Made by a program: the position numbers and the translations under genes. Under the pieces are notes generated by a model. That model was given only the letters and a program-made list of their open reading frames with translations. It was not told where the DNA came from and searched no databases. This document shows positions 55,126 to 64,000 of a stretch of 64,000 bases of DNA, piece by piece; positions within the stretch are counted from its first letter, which is position 1, and every line of letters starts with the position of its first letter. The DNA is from Hoeflea phototrophica DFL-43 (GTDB taxonomy: Bacteria; Pseudomonadota; Alphaproteobacteria; Rhizobiales; Rhizobiaceae), in contig NZ_CM002917.1 in NCBI RefSeq assembly GCF_000154705.2, forward strand, positions 310,001 to 374,000, given 5' to 3'.

Positions 55126-56118
55126 TCAGCCGAGTTTCGACTTTTCCGCTGCATCCTTGAGCGACAGAAGCGGCCGCGGGCCGATCTGCTGGATCACCAG
55201 ACCTGCAGCGAGGCTGCCGAGCTTGCCGCAGACGTCAAGCGGCTTGCCGTTGGCGTAGCCATGCAGGAAGCCCGCCGCGTACAGATCGCCGGCGCCGGTG
55301 GTGTCGACCACCTCGTCGATGTCGATGGCGTCAATGTCGACCCGCTCGTCGCCGCGAATGATGACCGATCCGTGTTCGGATCGGGTAATGGCGGCGATCT
55401 TGCAATCCTTGCGGAGCTGGGCGATGGCATGCTCGAAATTGTCGGTCTCATAGAGCGACTTTGCTTCGTCGGCATTGGCGAACACAATATCGATTGTGCC
55501 CGAGCGCATCAGATCGAGAAATTCGTCTCGGTAGCGCCCGACGCAGAACGGGTCGGACAGCGTCATAGCCATTTCCCTGCCGTTCTTGTGGGCAATCTCT
55601 GCGCATTGGCGGATCGCATCCTTGGCCCGTGGCGGATCCCACAGATATCCCTCGAAATAGGTGATCTTGGCGTCTGCCACGACGTCAGCTTCGATGTCCT
55701 CTGGTCCCAGTTCCACACAGGCGCCTAGATAGGTGTTCATCGAACGCTCGCCATCGGGTGTAACGAAGATCATCGAGCGCGCGGTCGGCGGCGTGCCCTC
55801 GAGCGGCTTGGTGTCGAAATGCACGCCCAGGGCGCGGATATCGTGGCTGAAGATCTTGCCGAGCTGGTCTGCGGAGACCTTGCCGAAATAGGCCGAGCGG
55901 CTGCCGAAACTGGCAACCCCGGCTGCCGTGTTGCCGGCGCTGCCGCCCGAGGCTTCGATTGCCGGTCCCATGCGCGAATACAGCAATTCGGCGCGGTCTG
56001 CATCGATCAGGTTCATCGCACCCTTGATGATGCTGTTGTCAACGAGGAAGGCCTCGTCGCAGCGGGCGATGATATCGACAATCGCATTGCCGATGCACAG
56101 GACATCAAAACGGCTCAT
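55126..56118 (-). CDS. PfkB-family carbohydrate kinase, adenosine kinase-like
   Basis: Ribokinase-fold kinase, 330 residues. N-terminus RFDVLCIGNAIVDIIARCDE and the substrate motif GGSAGNTAAGVASFG resemble adenosine kinases. The catalytic DTTGAGDLYAAGFLHG contains the anion hole and base Asp. The substrate is best guessed as adenosine, but another nucleoside or sugar is possible. It is convergent with the TRIC gene. Confidence 0.87.
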   Translation of the reverse strand: MSRFDVLCIGNAIVDIIARCDEAFLVDNSIIKGAMNLIDADRAELLYSRMGPAIEASGGSAGNTAAGVASFGSRSAYFGKVSADQLGKIFSHDIRALGVHFDTKPLEGTPPTARSMIFVTPDGERSMNTYLGACVELGPEDIEADVVADAKITYFEGYLWDPPRAKDAIRQCAEIAHKNGREMAMTLSDPFCVGRYRDEFLDLMRSGTIDIVFANADEAKSLYETDNFEHAIAQLRKDCKIAAITRSEHGSVIIRGDERVDIDAIDIDEVVDTTGAGDLYAAGFLHGYANGKPLDVCGKLGSLAAGLVIQQIGPRPLLSLKDAAEKSKLG

Positions 56119-56221
56119 GGGGATCCCTTCAAACAGACTGCGATCCGGTGCGCAGCCTGGCCTTCTTGGCAGATTTTAGGAGTTTGTAAAACCCCGACAA
56201 GAAGCGGCCGAAAAACCATCA

Positions 56222-58972
56222 TCATGTTTTTCCCGATGGCTCGAGTCGCCGCTTGAGTTCGTAAAGCGCATCGAGCGCTTCACGTGGCGTCATGTCGTCA
56301 GGGTTCAGTTCGCCCAGATAGGCATCCGATTCTGACGGCCCCTTGGCCGGTTTGGCCGGCTCCCTGACGGCTGGCATGGCAAACAGTGGCAGGTCATCGA
56401 CCAGCCGAGCTGCCGGGTTTTCCCGCTCGCTGCTCTCAAGCAGATCGAGCACTTCGCGGGCGCGCACCACCACCGCGTCTGGCAGGCCTGCAAGACGCGC
56501 AACCTGGATGCCGTAGGAGCGGTCGGCGGCTCCGGGGCCGACCTCGTGCAGAAACACCACGTCGCCTTCCCATTCCTTGACCTTCATGGTGGCATTGGAC
56601 AGCCGCGGCAGCTTTTCGGACAGTGCCGTAAGCTCGTGGAAATGGGTGGCGAACAGCGCCCGGCAACGATTCTGGGCATGCAGATGCTCGACCGCCGCCC
56701 AGGCGATCGACAAACCATCGAATGTCGCTGTGCCACGCCCGATCTCGTCGAGAATGACCAGCGAATGCGGGCCGGCCTGATTGAGGATCGCCGCGGTTTC
56801 CACCATCTCGACCATAAAGGTCGAGCGTCCGCGTGCCAGATCATCGGATGCGCCAACACGGGAGAACAGCCGGTCAACCACGCCGATATGGGCGGAACCT
56901 GCGGGGACGAAGGAGCCCATTTGCGCCATCACGGCAATGAGAGCGTTCTGCCTGAGAAACGTCGATTTACCGCCCATATTGGGTCCGGTAAGCAGCCAGA
57001 TTGCGCCGCCGTCACCGCTTCCCTCAGGCGGTGAAAGATCACAATCATTGGCCACGAACGGTTGTTCGGCCTGCCGCCGGAGCGCCTGCTCAACCACCGG
57101 ATGCCGTCCGGCACTGATCTCGAAGGCAAGGCTCGAATCGACCTTTGGTCGGCAATAGCCCTGTTCCTGGGCAAGTTCGGCGAGGGCTGCCGTAACGTCG
57201 ATCACCGACAGCGCATCAGCCGCCGCCTTGATGGCATCTGCTTGCGAGACGACCAGAAGCACCAGCTCGTCAAAGGCTGCAAGCTCGATCGCCAGCGCCT
57301 CGCCGGCGGCGTTGGCGATGCGGGTTTCGAGATCGGACAGTTCGGTGGTGGTGAAGCGCATGGCGTTGGCCATGGTCTGCCGATGGATATATTTTGCCTT
57401 GGCCTCGTCACCCTCGGTCAGTGGCCCGGCATTGAGCGCCGTCACCTCGATGAAGTAACCCAGCACATTGTTGTGCTTTATCTTGAGTGACCGGACACCG
57501 GTCTCCTCAGCATAGGAAAGTTGCAGCCCGGCGATCACCCGGCGTGACTGATCGCGCAGCGCGCGCAATTCGTCGAGTTCGCTGGAGGCACCTGTGCGCA
57601 CGAAGCCGCCATCGCGCTTGAGCAGAGGCAATTCATCACCAAGCGTTGCCGACAGGCGTGCCTCGATCTCTTTGGGAAGATTGCGCAGGCAGGAGGCCGC
57701 GGCTGCCAGATGCTCGGGCACCTCCATGCCGTCAAACAGGTTGGCGATCTCACCCGCCGCGCGGACCCCGGCGAGAATGGCTCCGAGATCACGCGGGCCG
57801 CCGCGGTTGAGCGCCAGCCGCGACAGCGCCCGCGGCATGTCGGCAACACCCTTGAGCGCCTGTCGAAGCGCATCCGTAAGCGTGCTATCGCCAATCAGAT
57901 AGGACACGCCGTCAAGTCGCGCATTGATGGCGGCCGGATCGGTCAGTGGCGCCATCAGCCATTCGCCGAGTTTGCGCCCCCCACCTGCCGTCACGCTGCG
58001 GTCGATAGCCTTGATCAGGCTGCCTTGCCGTGCGCCCGAGAGCGTGCGCACCAATTCAAGGCTCGCCCGTGTCGCCGGATCGATGAACAGCCGCGCGCCG
58101 TCGCTTTCCCGCTCGGGCCGGCCAAGCGGCGGCCGCTCGGATATCTGGGTCTTCTCGACATAGGCAATGACTGCCGCCGCCGCCGCCATCTCGGCACGTG
58201 AGAAACTGCCGAACCCGTCGAGAGAACCGAGATCATAGAACCGCGTGATCCGGCCCTCGGCGGTGGCGCTGTCAAACAACACGCCTGGTTGCGGCGTCGC
58301 CACCCGTCCGAGCTGGTCCACCAGCGGCCGGATATCGGGATCGTGAAACACGTTCTCCGCCAGGATCAGCTCGCGCGGTTCGACCCGGGCGATGTCGGCC
58401 AGAAGCCTTGCCAGGCGGCTTTCAGCCACATGAAACGCACCGGTGGAGATATCGATCCAGGCCAGTCCGAACTGGGCTTCGCCCGATCCCTTGATCCGTG
58501 CCAGCGCCATCAGGAAGTTGGACTGCGAGGGATCAAGCAGTTTTTCTTCGGTCAGCGTGCCGGGCGTGACCAGCCGGGTCACATCGCGCCTGACCACCGA
58601 TTTCGATCCGCGTTTCTTGGCCTCCGCCGGGTCCTCGGTCTGCTCGCAGACGGCGACCCGAAACCCAAGCGAGATCAGTTTTTGCAGATAGTCATCGGCG
58701 GCATGCACCGGCACGCCGCACATCGGGATATCCTGACCCAGATGCTGTCCGCGCTTGGTCAGCGTGATGCCAAGCGCGCGAGAGGCATCGATCGCGTCCT
58801 CGAAGAACAGCTCGTAGAAATCACCCATCCGGTAAAACAGCAGGGAATCCGGGTTCGCCGCCTTGATCTCGATGAACTGCTCCATCATCGGGGTCGCAGT
58901 TGCACGGCTTTCCGCTGTGGCCAGCTGGGCCGTCGTCAGCGTGGAAGAGGGGAGCGGAGTCTCTGCGTTCAA
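56222..58972 (-). CDS. mutS: DNA mismatch repair protein MutS
   Basis: Mismatch-recognition ATPase, 916 residues if started at TTG 58972. N-terminal clamp domain [20 protein letters not shown] with [15 protein letters not shown] (F-x-E mismatch motif) is intact. Walker A is [13 protein letters not shown], with DELARG-like [14 protein letters not shown], and Walker [17 protein letters not shown]. An ATG at 59116 is in frame but would run a cysteine-rich non-family extension over the maeB leader, while the first internal ATG (58888) would cut into the conserved TPMM. The TTG is therefore favoured. Confidence 0.93.
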   Translation of the reverse strand: MNAETPLPSSTLTTAQLATAESRATATPMMEQFIEIKAANPDSLLFYRMGDFYELFFEDAIDASRALGITLTKRGQHLGQDIPMCGVPVHAADDYLQKLISLGFRVAVCEQTEDPAEAKKRGSKSVVRRDVTRLVTPGTLTEEKLLDPSQSNFLMALARIKGSGEAQFGLAWIDISTGAFHVAESRLARLLADIARVEPRELILAENVFHDPDIRPLVDQLGRVATPQPGVLFDSATAEGRITRFYDLGSLDGFGSFSRAEMAAAAAVIAYVEKTQISERPPLGRPERESDGARLFIDPATRASLELVRTLSGARQGSLIKAIDRSVTAGGGRKLGEWLMAPLTDPAAINARLDGVSYLIGDSTLTDALRQALKGVADMPRALSRLALNRGGPRDLGAILAGVRAAGEIANLFDGMEVPEHLAAAASCLRNLPKEIEARLSATLGDELPLLKRDGGFVRTGASSELDELRALRDQSRRVIAGLQLSYAEETGVRSLKIKHNNVLGYFIEVTALNAGPLTEGDEAKAKYIHRQTMANAMRFTTTELSDLETRIANAAGEALAIELAAFDELVLLVVSQADAIKAAADALSVIDVTAALAELAQEQGYCRPKVDSSLAFEISAGRHPVVEQALRRQAEQPFVANDCDLSPPEGSGDGGAIWLLTGPNMGGKSTFLRQNALIAVMAQMGSFVPAGSAHIGVVDRLFSRVGASDDLARGRSTFMVEMVETAAILNQAGPHSLVILDEIGRGTATFDGLSIAWAAVEHLHAQNRCRALFATHFHELTALSEKLPRLSNATMKVKEWEGDVVFLHEVGPGAADRSYGIQVARLAGLPDAVVVRAREVLDLLESSERENPAARLVDDLPLFAMPAVREPAKPAKGPSESDAYLGELNPDDMTPREALDALYELKRRLEPSGKT

Positions 58973-59128
58973 GAGGGGATGCCTGTCTCGGTTTTCAATG
59001 GTTTGGAATGTATGCTTCGCCAGCGGCGCGGCTTTACAGGCCGTCGCTTCCACCCTAACGGTGGGATGAGGACAAAGACAACAGCTACGAGGCGCCGTAC
59101 TCAAGGTCGCCCACAAGGGATGGAACCT

Positions 59129-61414
59129 ATGCCAGGCACGGACAAGTCAGATCGCTCATTTTCCGCAGTCACAGACCAGGAAGCGCTGGATTTCCACGCT
59201 CGGGGACGACCTGGCAAGCTCGAGATCAATCCGACCAAGCCGATGGCGACCCAGCGCGATCTGTCGCTCGCCTATTCGCCGGGCGTCGCGGTTCCGGTCA
59301 AGGCCATTGCCGAGGATCCCTCGCGCGCCTTCGATTACACCGCGCGCGGCAACATGGTGGCGGTGATCTCCAACGGCACCGCCATTCTGGGCCTGGGCAA
59401 TCTCGGCGCGCTGGCGTCCAAGCCGGTGATGGAGGGCAAGGCGGTCCTGTTCAAGCGCTTTGCCGATGTCGATTCCATCGATCTTGAGGTCGACACCGAG
59501 AATGTCGATGAGTTCGTCAATTGCGTCCGGTTTCTGGGCCCTAGCTTCGGCGGCATAAATCTCGAGGACATCAAGGCGCCCGATTGCTTCATCATCGAGC
59601 AGCGCCTGCGCGAGATCATGGACATTCCGGTCTTCCATGACGACCAGCACGGCACCGCCATCATTGCGGTCGCGGGCCTGATCAATGCGCTGCATCTGAC
59701 CGGCCGCGATCTCAAAACCACCAGGCTTGTCTGCAATGGCGCAGGTGCGGCGGCAATCGCTTGCGTCGAGCTGGTCAAGGCCATGGGCTTTGCGCCCGAG
59801 AACGTGACGCTCTGTGACACCAAGGGCGTGATCTACAAGGGCCGCACCGAGGGCATGAACCAGTGGAAGTCCGCCCATGCGGTGGAGACCGAGGCGCGGT
59901 CGCTCGCCGACGCCATGGAAGGCGCGGATGTGGTCTTCGGGCTTTCGGTCAAGGGAGCGTTGACCGAGGACATGATCCGCTCCATGGGGGACAATCCGAT
60001 CATCTTTGCCATGGCCAATCCGGATCCGGAAATCACGCCGGAGGAAGTGGCCGGGATCCGCGACGACGCGATCATGGCCACCGGACGGTCCGATTATCCC
60101 AACCAGGTCAACAACGTCCTGGGCTTTCCCTATATTTTCCGTGGCGCGCTCGATGTCCGCGCCACCACCATCAATGACAGCATGAAGATCGCTGCCGCCC
60201 AGGCGCTGGCCGATCTGGCGCGCGAGGACGTGCCCGATGATGTGGCGGCGGCCTATCAGGGTGTGCGCCCGCGCTTCGGCCCGCAATACATCATTCCGGT
60301 GCCATTCGATCCGCGTTTGATCTCCGCCATCCCGGCTGCTGTTGCCAAGGCCGCAATGGATTCGGGCGTAGCCCAGAAACCGATCCTCAACATGGATCTC
60401 TATGCGCATGAACTCTCGGCCCGGCGCGATCCGATCGCATCAACACTGCAGCGGATTTACGAGCGCGTCCGCCGCCATCCGCGCCGTGTGGTGTTTGCAG
60501 AGGGCGAGGAAGAGCAGGTTATGCGTGCCGCCGTCTCCTATGTGAACCAGCGGCTCGGCACCGCCTGCCTGCTCGGCCGCGAGGAGCAGATGCGCGAAAC
60601 CGCCAGGCTTGCCGGCATCGATCTCGACCGGCCCGGCATCGAGCTGGTCAATGCGCGCGTGTCGCGGCGTGTCGAGGCCTACACTGACTATCTCTATTCG
60701 CGGCTGCAGCGCAAAGGCTACCTGCAGCGCGATTGCCAGCGCTTGATCAACACCGACCGCAATCATTTCGGCGCCTGCATGGTGGCGCTGGGTGATGCCG
60801 ATGCCATGGTGACGGGGATCACCCGCAATTACTCCACGGCTCTCGAAGATGTGCGGCGCTGCATCGATGTGAAGCCTGGCCACCGGATGATCGGCGTGTC
60901 ACTGGCGCTTTGCCGTGGCCGCACCGTTCTGGTCGCGGACACAGCCGTTATCGACATGCCCAATGCCGAGGAGCTGGCTGATATCGCCGAGGAAGCCTCG
61001 GGCATGGCCCGGCGTCTGGGCTACGAGCCGCGGGTCGCGATGCTCGCCTATTCGACCTTCGGCCATCCCACCGGCGAACGCTCGGACCGGGTTCGCGAGG
61101 CGGTCAGGATTCTCGACAAGCGCCGGGTTGATTTCGAGTATGACGGCGAGATGGCCGCCGATGTGGCACTCAATGCGGATGTGATGGAACAGTATCCGTT
61201 CTGCCGCCTGTCAGGTACCGCCAATGTACTGGTGATGCCGGCATTCCACTCGGCCTCGATCTCGACCAAGATGCTCGAGGAACTGGGCGGGTCCACCGTC
61301 ATCGGCCCGCTTCTGGTCGGCCTCGACAAGTCGGTTCAGATCGTCTCGATGGGTGCCAAGGACTCCGACATCGTCAACATGGCCGCGATTGCGGCCTATA
61401 ACGCGGCGAGTTGA
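59129..61414 (+). CDS. maeB: NADP-type malic enzyme fused to a phosphotransacetylase-like domain
   Basis: 761 residues. The N-terminal malic enzyme half (about 1-430) converts malate to pyruvate and CO2: [35 protein letters not shown] and [16 protein letters not shown]. The C-terminal half (about 440-761) is a phosphotransacetylase-like domain ([38 protein letters not shown]) with probably regulatory function, as in the Tme/Dme chimeras of rhizobia. ATG 59129 has AAGGGA about 8 bases upstream. NAD versus NADP use is not readable. Confidence 0.93.
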   Translation: MPGTDKSDRSFSAVTDQEALDFHARGRPGKLEINPTKPMATQRDLSLAYSPGVAVPVKAIAEDPSRAFDYTARGNMVAVISNGTAILGLGNLGALASKPVMEGKAVLFKRFADVDSIDLEVDTENVDEFVNCVRFLGPSFGGINLEDIKAPDCFIIEQRLREIMDIPVFHDDQHGTAIIAVAGLINALHLTGRDLKTTRLVCNGAGAAAIACVELVKAMGFAPENVTLCDTKGVIYKGRTEGMNQWKSAHAVETEARSLADAMEGADVVFGLSVKGALTEDMIRSMGDNPIIFAMANPDPEITPEEVAGIRDDAIMATGRSDYPNQVNNVLGFPYIFRGALDVRATTINDSMKIAAAQALADLAREDVPDDVAAAYQGVRPRFGPQYIIPVPFDPRLISAIPAAVAKAAMDSGVAQKPILNMDLYAHELSARRDPIASTLQRIYERVRRHPRRVVFAEGEEEQVMRAAVSYVNQRLGTACLLGREEQMRETARLAGIDLDRPGIELVNARVSRRVEAYTDYLYSRLQRKGYLQRDCQRLINTDRNHFGACMVALGDADAMVTGITRNYSTALEDVRRCIDVKPGHRMIGVSLALCRGRTVLVADTAVIDMPNAEELADIAEEASGMARRLGYEPRVAMLAYSTFGHPTGERSDRVREAVRILDKRRVDFEYDGEMAADVALNADVMEQYPFCRLSGTANVLVMPAFHSASISTKMLEELGGSTVIGPLLVGLDKSVQIVSMGAKDSDIVNMAAIAAYNAAS

Positions 61415-61525
61415 TAGGACCATTCTCAGCGGCAAGAAAACTCTCTGACGATGCTGACGACACCCGGAATGTCGTCCGGATGCCGGTATCTTTGTCAGCA
61501 GTTTTTGGTGCGATCGGCGCTGGCC

Positions 61526-62395
61526 TTACGCCACAAACCGTGAGGCGTCGGCGCCGTAGTGGTTGATGTAGCGTCCGCTGATCTGCTTGACCGGCAGGAT
61601 CACCAGCACGTCGGTGGTGCGGAAGGCGCGGTCGACCACGGCCTCGTGTGAAACCAGTGCGCCGAGCCGCAGGTAGCCTTTGACCAGCGGCGGCATTGCG
61701 CTCAACGCGGCTCTCGGGGTGATCGCCTCGACCGGCATCATGTCCATGGAAAGACCGCGGCCGGGGATCGCCCGCACGGTCCACTCGTCACGGGCTGCGA
61801 CGGTCTCGTTGAGAAACGACAGCGCCAGCGCATGGGCATGGGGTTTGTCGCCGGAGAACGACGCGCACCCGAACATCACGTCGATCCGGTGCTCGAGCGC
61901 ATAGGCCCAGTTGCCCTGCCAAAGCGCTTCCAGCGTCCGCCGGGTGCGGTAGGCCGGCAGCACACAGGAGCGGCCGAGCTCAAGAAAACGCTTGCCGCGG
62001 TGCCGGCCGACCAGATCGGCGACATCGAATTCGCTTTGCGAGTAGAACCCGTCATGGCGCTCTGCCACATCCTGCCTGAGCAGCCGGTAGGTGCCCACGA
62101 TCTGCGTCTCGGGCTCACCGCCAAGGGCGGTGTCGGACACCAAGAGGTGGTCGCAATAGCGATCGACGGTATCAAAGTCGCGCTTCTGCTGCATCGCTTC
62201 AAGCGGCAGCCGGGCGCCCATTTCCTCAACGAAAACCTTGTAGCGCAGCTCCTGCGCGGCCTCGATCTCTGCCCGGGTGGTGGCCAGCCGGACCTCGAGC
62301 GATCCGATTCGGCCGAGCGTTCGCGTCCCGCTTTGTCCGGGTGTGAAAGGCAGGGAAATCGATGTCGCTGAAGGCGGTTGCACTTGCGTTTCCAT
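61526..62395 (-). CDS. olsB: OlsB-type ornithine-lipid N-acyltransferase
   Basis: GNAT-like acyltransferase making lyso-ornithine lipid from ornithine and acyl-ACP, 289 residues from ATG 62395 (GGGAGA upstream). Typical OlsB segments: EVRLATTRAEIEAAQELRYKVF, GRSCVLPAYRTRRTLEALW and DVMFGCASFSGDKPHAHAL. No olsA is in this window. Confidence 0.85.
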   Translation of the reverse strand: METQVQPPSATSISLPFTPGQSGTRTLGRIGSLEVRLATTRAEIEAAQELRYKVFVEEMGARLPLEAMQQKRDFDTVDRYCDHLLVSDTALGGEPETQIVGTYRLLRQDVAERHDGFYSQSEFDVADLVGRHRGKRFLELGRSCVLPAYRTRRTLEALWQGNWAYALEHRIDVMFGCASFSGDKPHAHALALSFLNETVAARDEWTVRAIPGRGLSMDMMPVEAITPRAALSAMPPLVKGYLRLGALVSHEAVVDRAFRTTDVLVILPVKQISGRYINHYGADASRFVA

Positions 62396-62542
62396 GGATG
62401 ATCTCCCGCTTTGGTGTTGGCGGGTTTCAACCATGATTCTGCGACATCCGAGTGACATTTGCCATCCCGGATGTGATCATTTCGGGGAGAATCTGTGGCA
62501 GCCCGGCCTCAATCGCCCCAATGGGAGCGAATTGCCGGAGGT

Positions 62543-64000
62543 TTAGCCTGCCGTGGCGGATCGTTTGCGCGCGGTCATCGCCACCAGCGAAATCAGCCAT
62601 TCCGGGTCAACCGGCTTCTCCGCATGGCCATCGGCACCCGCTGCGAGAATGTCATCGCGGGTCGAGGCCTGGCCATCAGCAGAGAGAACGATGATCGGCA
62701 GGTGGTCGAGCTGGTTGACGTCTTCGTCGGCGCGGATCCGGGCAATTGCACTGCGGCCGTCAAGCTCCGGCATGGACAGATCGGTGATGACGAGATCGTA
62801 ATTCATCTTGCCACCCGGACGGTTCATGGCTTCCTCGACCAGCGCGCGGCCATTCTCGACCAGCGTGATGCGGTGGCCCTGACGCGCCAGCATGGTGCGC
62901 ACCATCAGCGCATTGACCGGGTCGTCTTCGGCCAGAAGAATGTCGAGCGTGGGATTGTCCGATGTCCGTTCCAGCACGGGCGGCCGGGGCTTGCTTGCCA
63001 GCCGGTTGCGGTCGTCCCGGTCGTCCCGGCGGGTCAGGACATTGATCAGAGATGTCCGCCGCACCGGCCGCACCAGCCAGGCATCGGCGCCATGATCGCC
63101 ATGGCCTTCCAGGTCGCGGCTGTCTTCAGGCGCAATCACCAGGGTTCTTGCGATCTTGTCGGAGAGCACCGTGGGAGCTGATGCCAGCAGGCTTTCGGCC
63201 TGATCGGCGATGCGGCGGTCAACGATGATATCGCTCAACATCAATCCGGTCCGGTTCAGCCGGGAGAGCGCTGCGAGCATGCTTTCGGCGTCGCTGGCAG
63301 CTTCGGCATACCCGCCGAGATCGCGGATGCTCCAAAGCATCGCGGCAGAAACCGGTCCGCGCGGGGCGATCACCAGAACGGCTCGGTCAGACAACGGCCC
63401 GCGCAAAGCGGTAACCTGGGCGCTGTTGGAGATATCTGCAATCGGCACGCTGAAATGAAACTTGCTGCCCTTGCCGGGCGTGGAGTCCACCCCGATCTCG
63501 CCGCCCAGTGCCTCGACGATCCGCGCAGAAATCGACAGGCCAAGGCCTGCCCCGCCATGCTTGCGGGTAGGGCCGTTGTCGGCGCGTTCGAACTCCTCGA
63601 AGATTTTCGCCTTGTCCGTTTCTTTCAGTCCGGGACCCGTGTCGGTGACGCTGAAGACAAGCGCGGCATTTTCGAGTGACACTTCGACCAGCACTCCGCC
63701 GGATTCAGTGAACTTGATGGCATTGCCGACCAGATTGAACAGAATCTGCCGCACACGGCCGATGTCAGAGGCGATTCGTTGCGGAGCATCAACGGCGATA
63801 TGTACGGCGATCTCGATGTTCTTCTCATGTGCCTTTGATGCCATGAGCTCGCAAACACCATGGACGAGCTCACTGAGATCGCCCTCTTCCTCACGCAGGT
63901 TGAGCCGTCCGGCTTCGATCGATGTGACGTCGAGCAGGTCCTCGATCAGAGACAACAGCGACTGTCCGGATTCGCGCGCATTGCGGATATAGCTTGCCTG
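62543..64000 (-). CDS. hybrid sensor histidine kinase with receiver domain (5' end outside window)
   Basis: Frame runs without a stop from 62543 to the window edge, so it is the C-terminal part only (at least 485 residues). The visible part has the end of a dimerisation domain (LLSLIEDLLDVTSIEAGRL), then ATPase N-box NLVGNAIKFTESGG, G1 DTGPGL and G2 GGAGLGLSISARIV. A degenerate receiver-like region is followed by a complete C-terminal receiver with the phospho-acceptor Asp in DLVITDLSMPELDG and Lys in GHAEKPVDPEW. The phosphohistidine and sensor lie beyond the edge. Signal unknown. Confidence 0.9.
   Translation of the reverse strand, partial: QASYIRNARESGQSLLSLIEDLLDVTSIEAGRLNLREEEGDLSELVHGVCELMASKAHEKNIEIAVHIAVDAPQRIASDIGRVRQILFNLVGNAIKFTESGGVLVEVSLENAALVFSVTDTGPGLKETDKAKIFEEFERADNGPTRKHGGAGLGLSISARIVEALGGEIGVDSTPGKGSKFHFSVPIADISNSAQVTALRGPLSDRAVLVIAPRGPVSAAMLWSIRDLGGYAEAASDAESMLAALSRLNRTGLMLSDIIVDRRIADQAESLLASAPTVLSDKIARTLVIAPEDSRDLEGHGDHGADAWLVRPVRRTSLINVLTRRDDRDDRNRLASKPRPPVLERTSDNPTLDILLAEDDPVNALMVRTMLARQGHRITLVENGRALVEEAMNRPGGKMNYDLVITDLSMPELDGRSAIARIRADEDVNQLDHLPIIVLSADGQASTRDDILAAGADGHAEKPVDPEWLISLVAMTARKRSATAG

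Overview
The window looks like a chromosomal segment of an alphaproteobacterium of the order Hyphomicrobiales (Rhizobiales), of Hoeflea/Rhizobiaceae/Phyllobacteriaceae type. The evidence is an Irr-type Fur regulator, a malic enzyme fused to a phosphotransacetylase-like domain, an OlsB-type ornithine-lipid acyltransferase, the block dnaN-dnaA-rpsT-enoyl-CoA hydratase-mutM-ubiE-ubiB-coaBC, and generally high GC with many ATGA/GTGA stop-start overlaps. The species cannot be named from this sequence alone.

Layout. 1-4.7 kb: irr, ilvD, an exported SH3-domain protein and a D-2-hydroxyacid dehydrogenase. 4.7-18.3 kb: replication and housekeeping core. moeB/thiF, recF, dnaN, dnaA, rpsT, echA and mutM lie on the minus strand. 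ubiE, ubiB and a GNAT gene lie on the plus strand, followed by an isochorismatase-like hydrolase (minus), a FitAB/VapBC toxin-antitoxin pair and coaBC. 18.3-33.1 kb: a mosaic accessory zone that separates coaBC from dut. It holds two palindromic repeat elements, a duplicated 3' end of coaBC, a class II glutamine amidotransferase, and many small regulator-target modules (Lrp; ArsR-SRPBCC; Acg-like oxidoreductase-MarR; SDR/TetR; XRE-cupin-GNAT-YdcZ; ArsR-permease; LysR/DUF1330). It also holds a universal stress gene with a truncated copy of its own 3' end, a conspicuously AT-rich gene for a stand-alone ATPase-TOPRIM (OLD-like) protein, and about 1.1 kb of structured noncoding DNA ending in a 22-23 bp tandem repeat.

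33.1-43.5 kb: prfC, dut with a trans-3-hydroxy-L-proline dehydratase-like gene, a second hydroxyacid dehydrogenase, cysK, comM, a YciI protein, gshB and two HupE/UreJ-like membrane proteins. 43.6-55.1 kb: a LysR gene, the yraN-rsmI-TauE cluster, a GGDEF/EAL protein, hemW-rdgB-rph, divergent hrcA-grpE, and a TRIC-like channel. 55.1-64 kb: adenosine kinase, mutS, maeB, olsB and the 3' part of a hybrid histidine kinase running off the window.

How the genes work together: most are housekeeping genes for replication and repair (dnaA, dnaN, recF, mutM, mutS, dut, rdgB), ubiquinone (ubiE, ubiB), CoA, glutathione, cysteine and branched-chain amino acids, and heat-shock control (hrcA, grpE). The accessory zone is a series of self-contained regulator-target cassettes. 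Several carry readable promoters with palindromic operators laid over the -35/-10 region, which lets their autoregulation be inferred directly from sequence. The best candidate for a less-described system is the isolated OLD-like gene with its adjacent structured, repeat-rich DNA.
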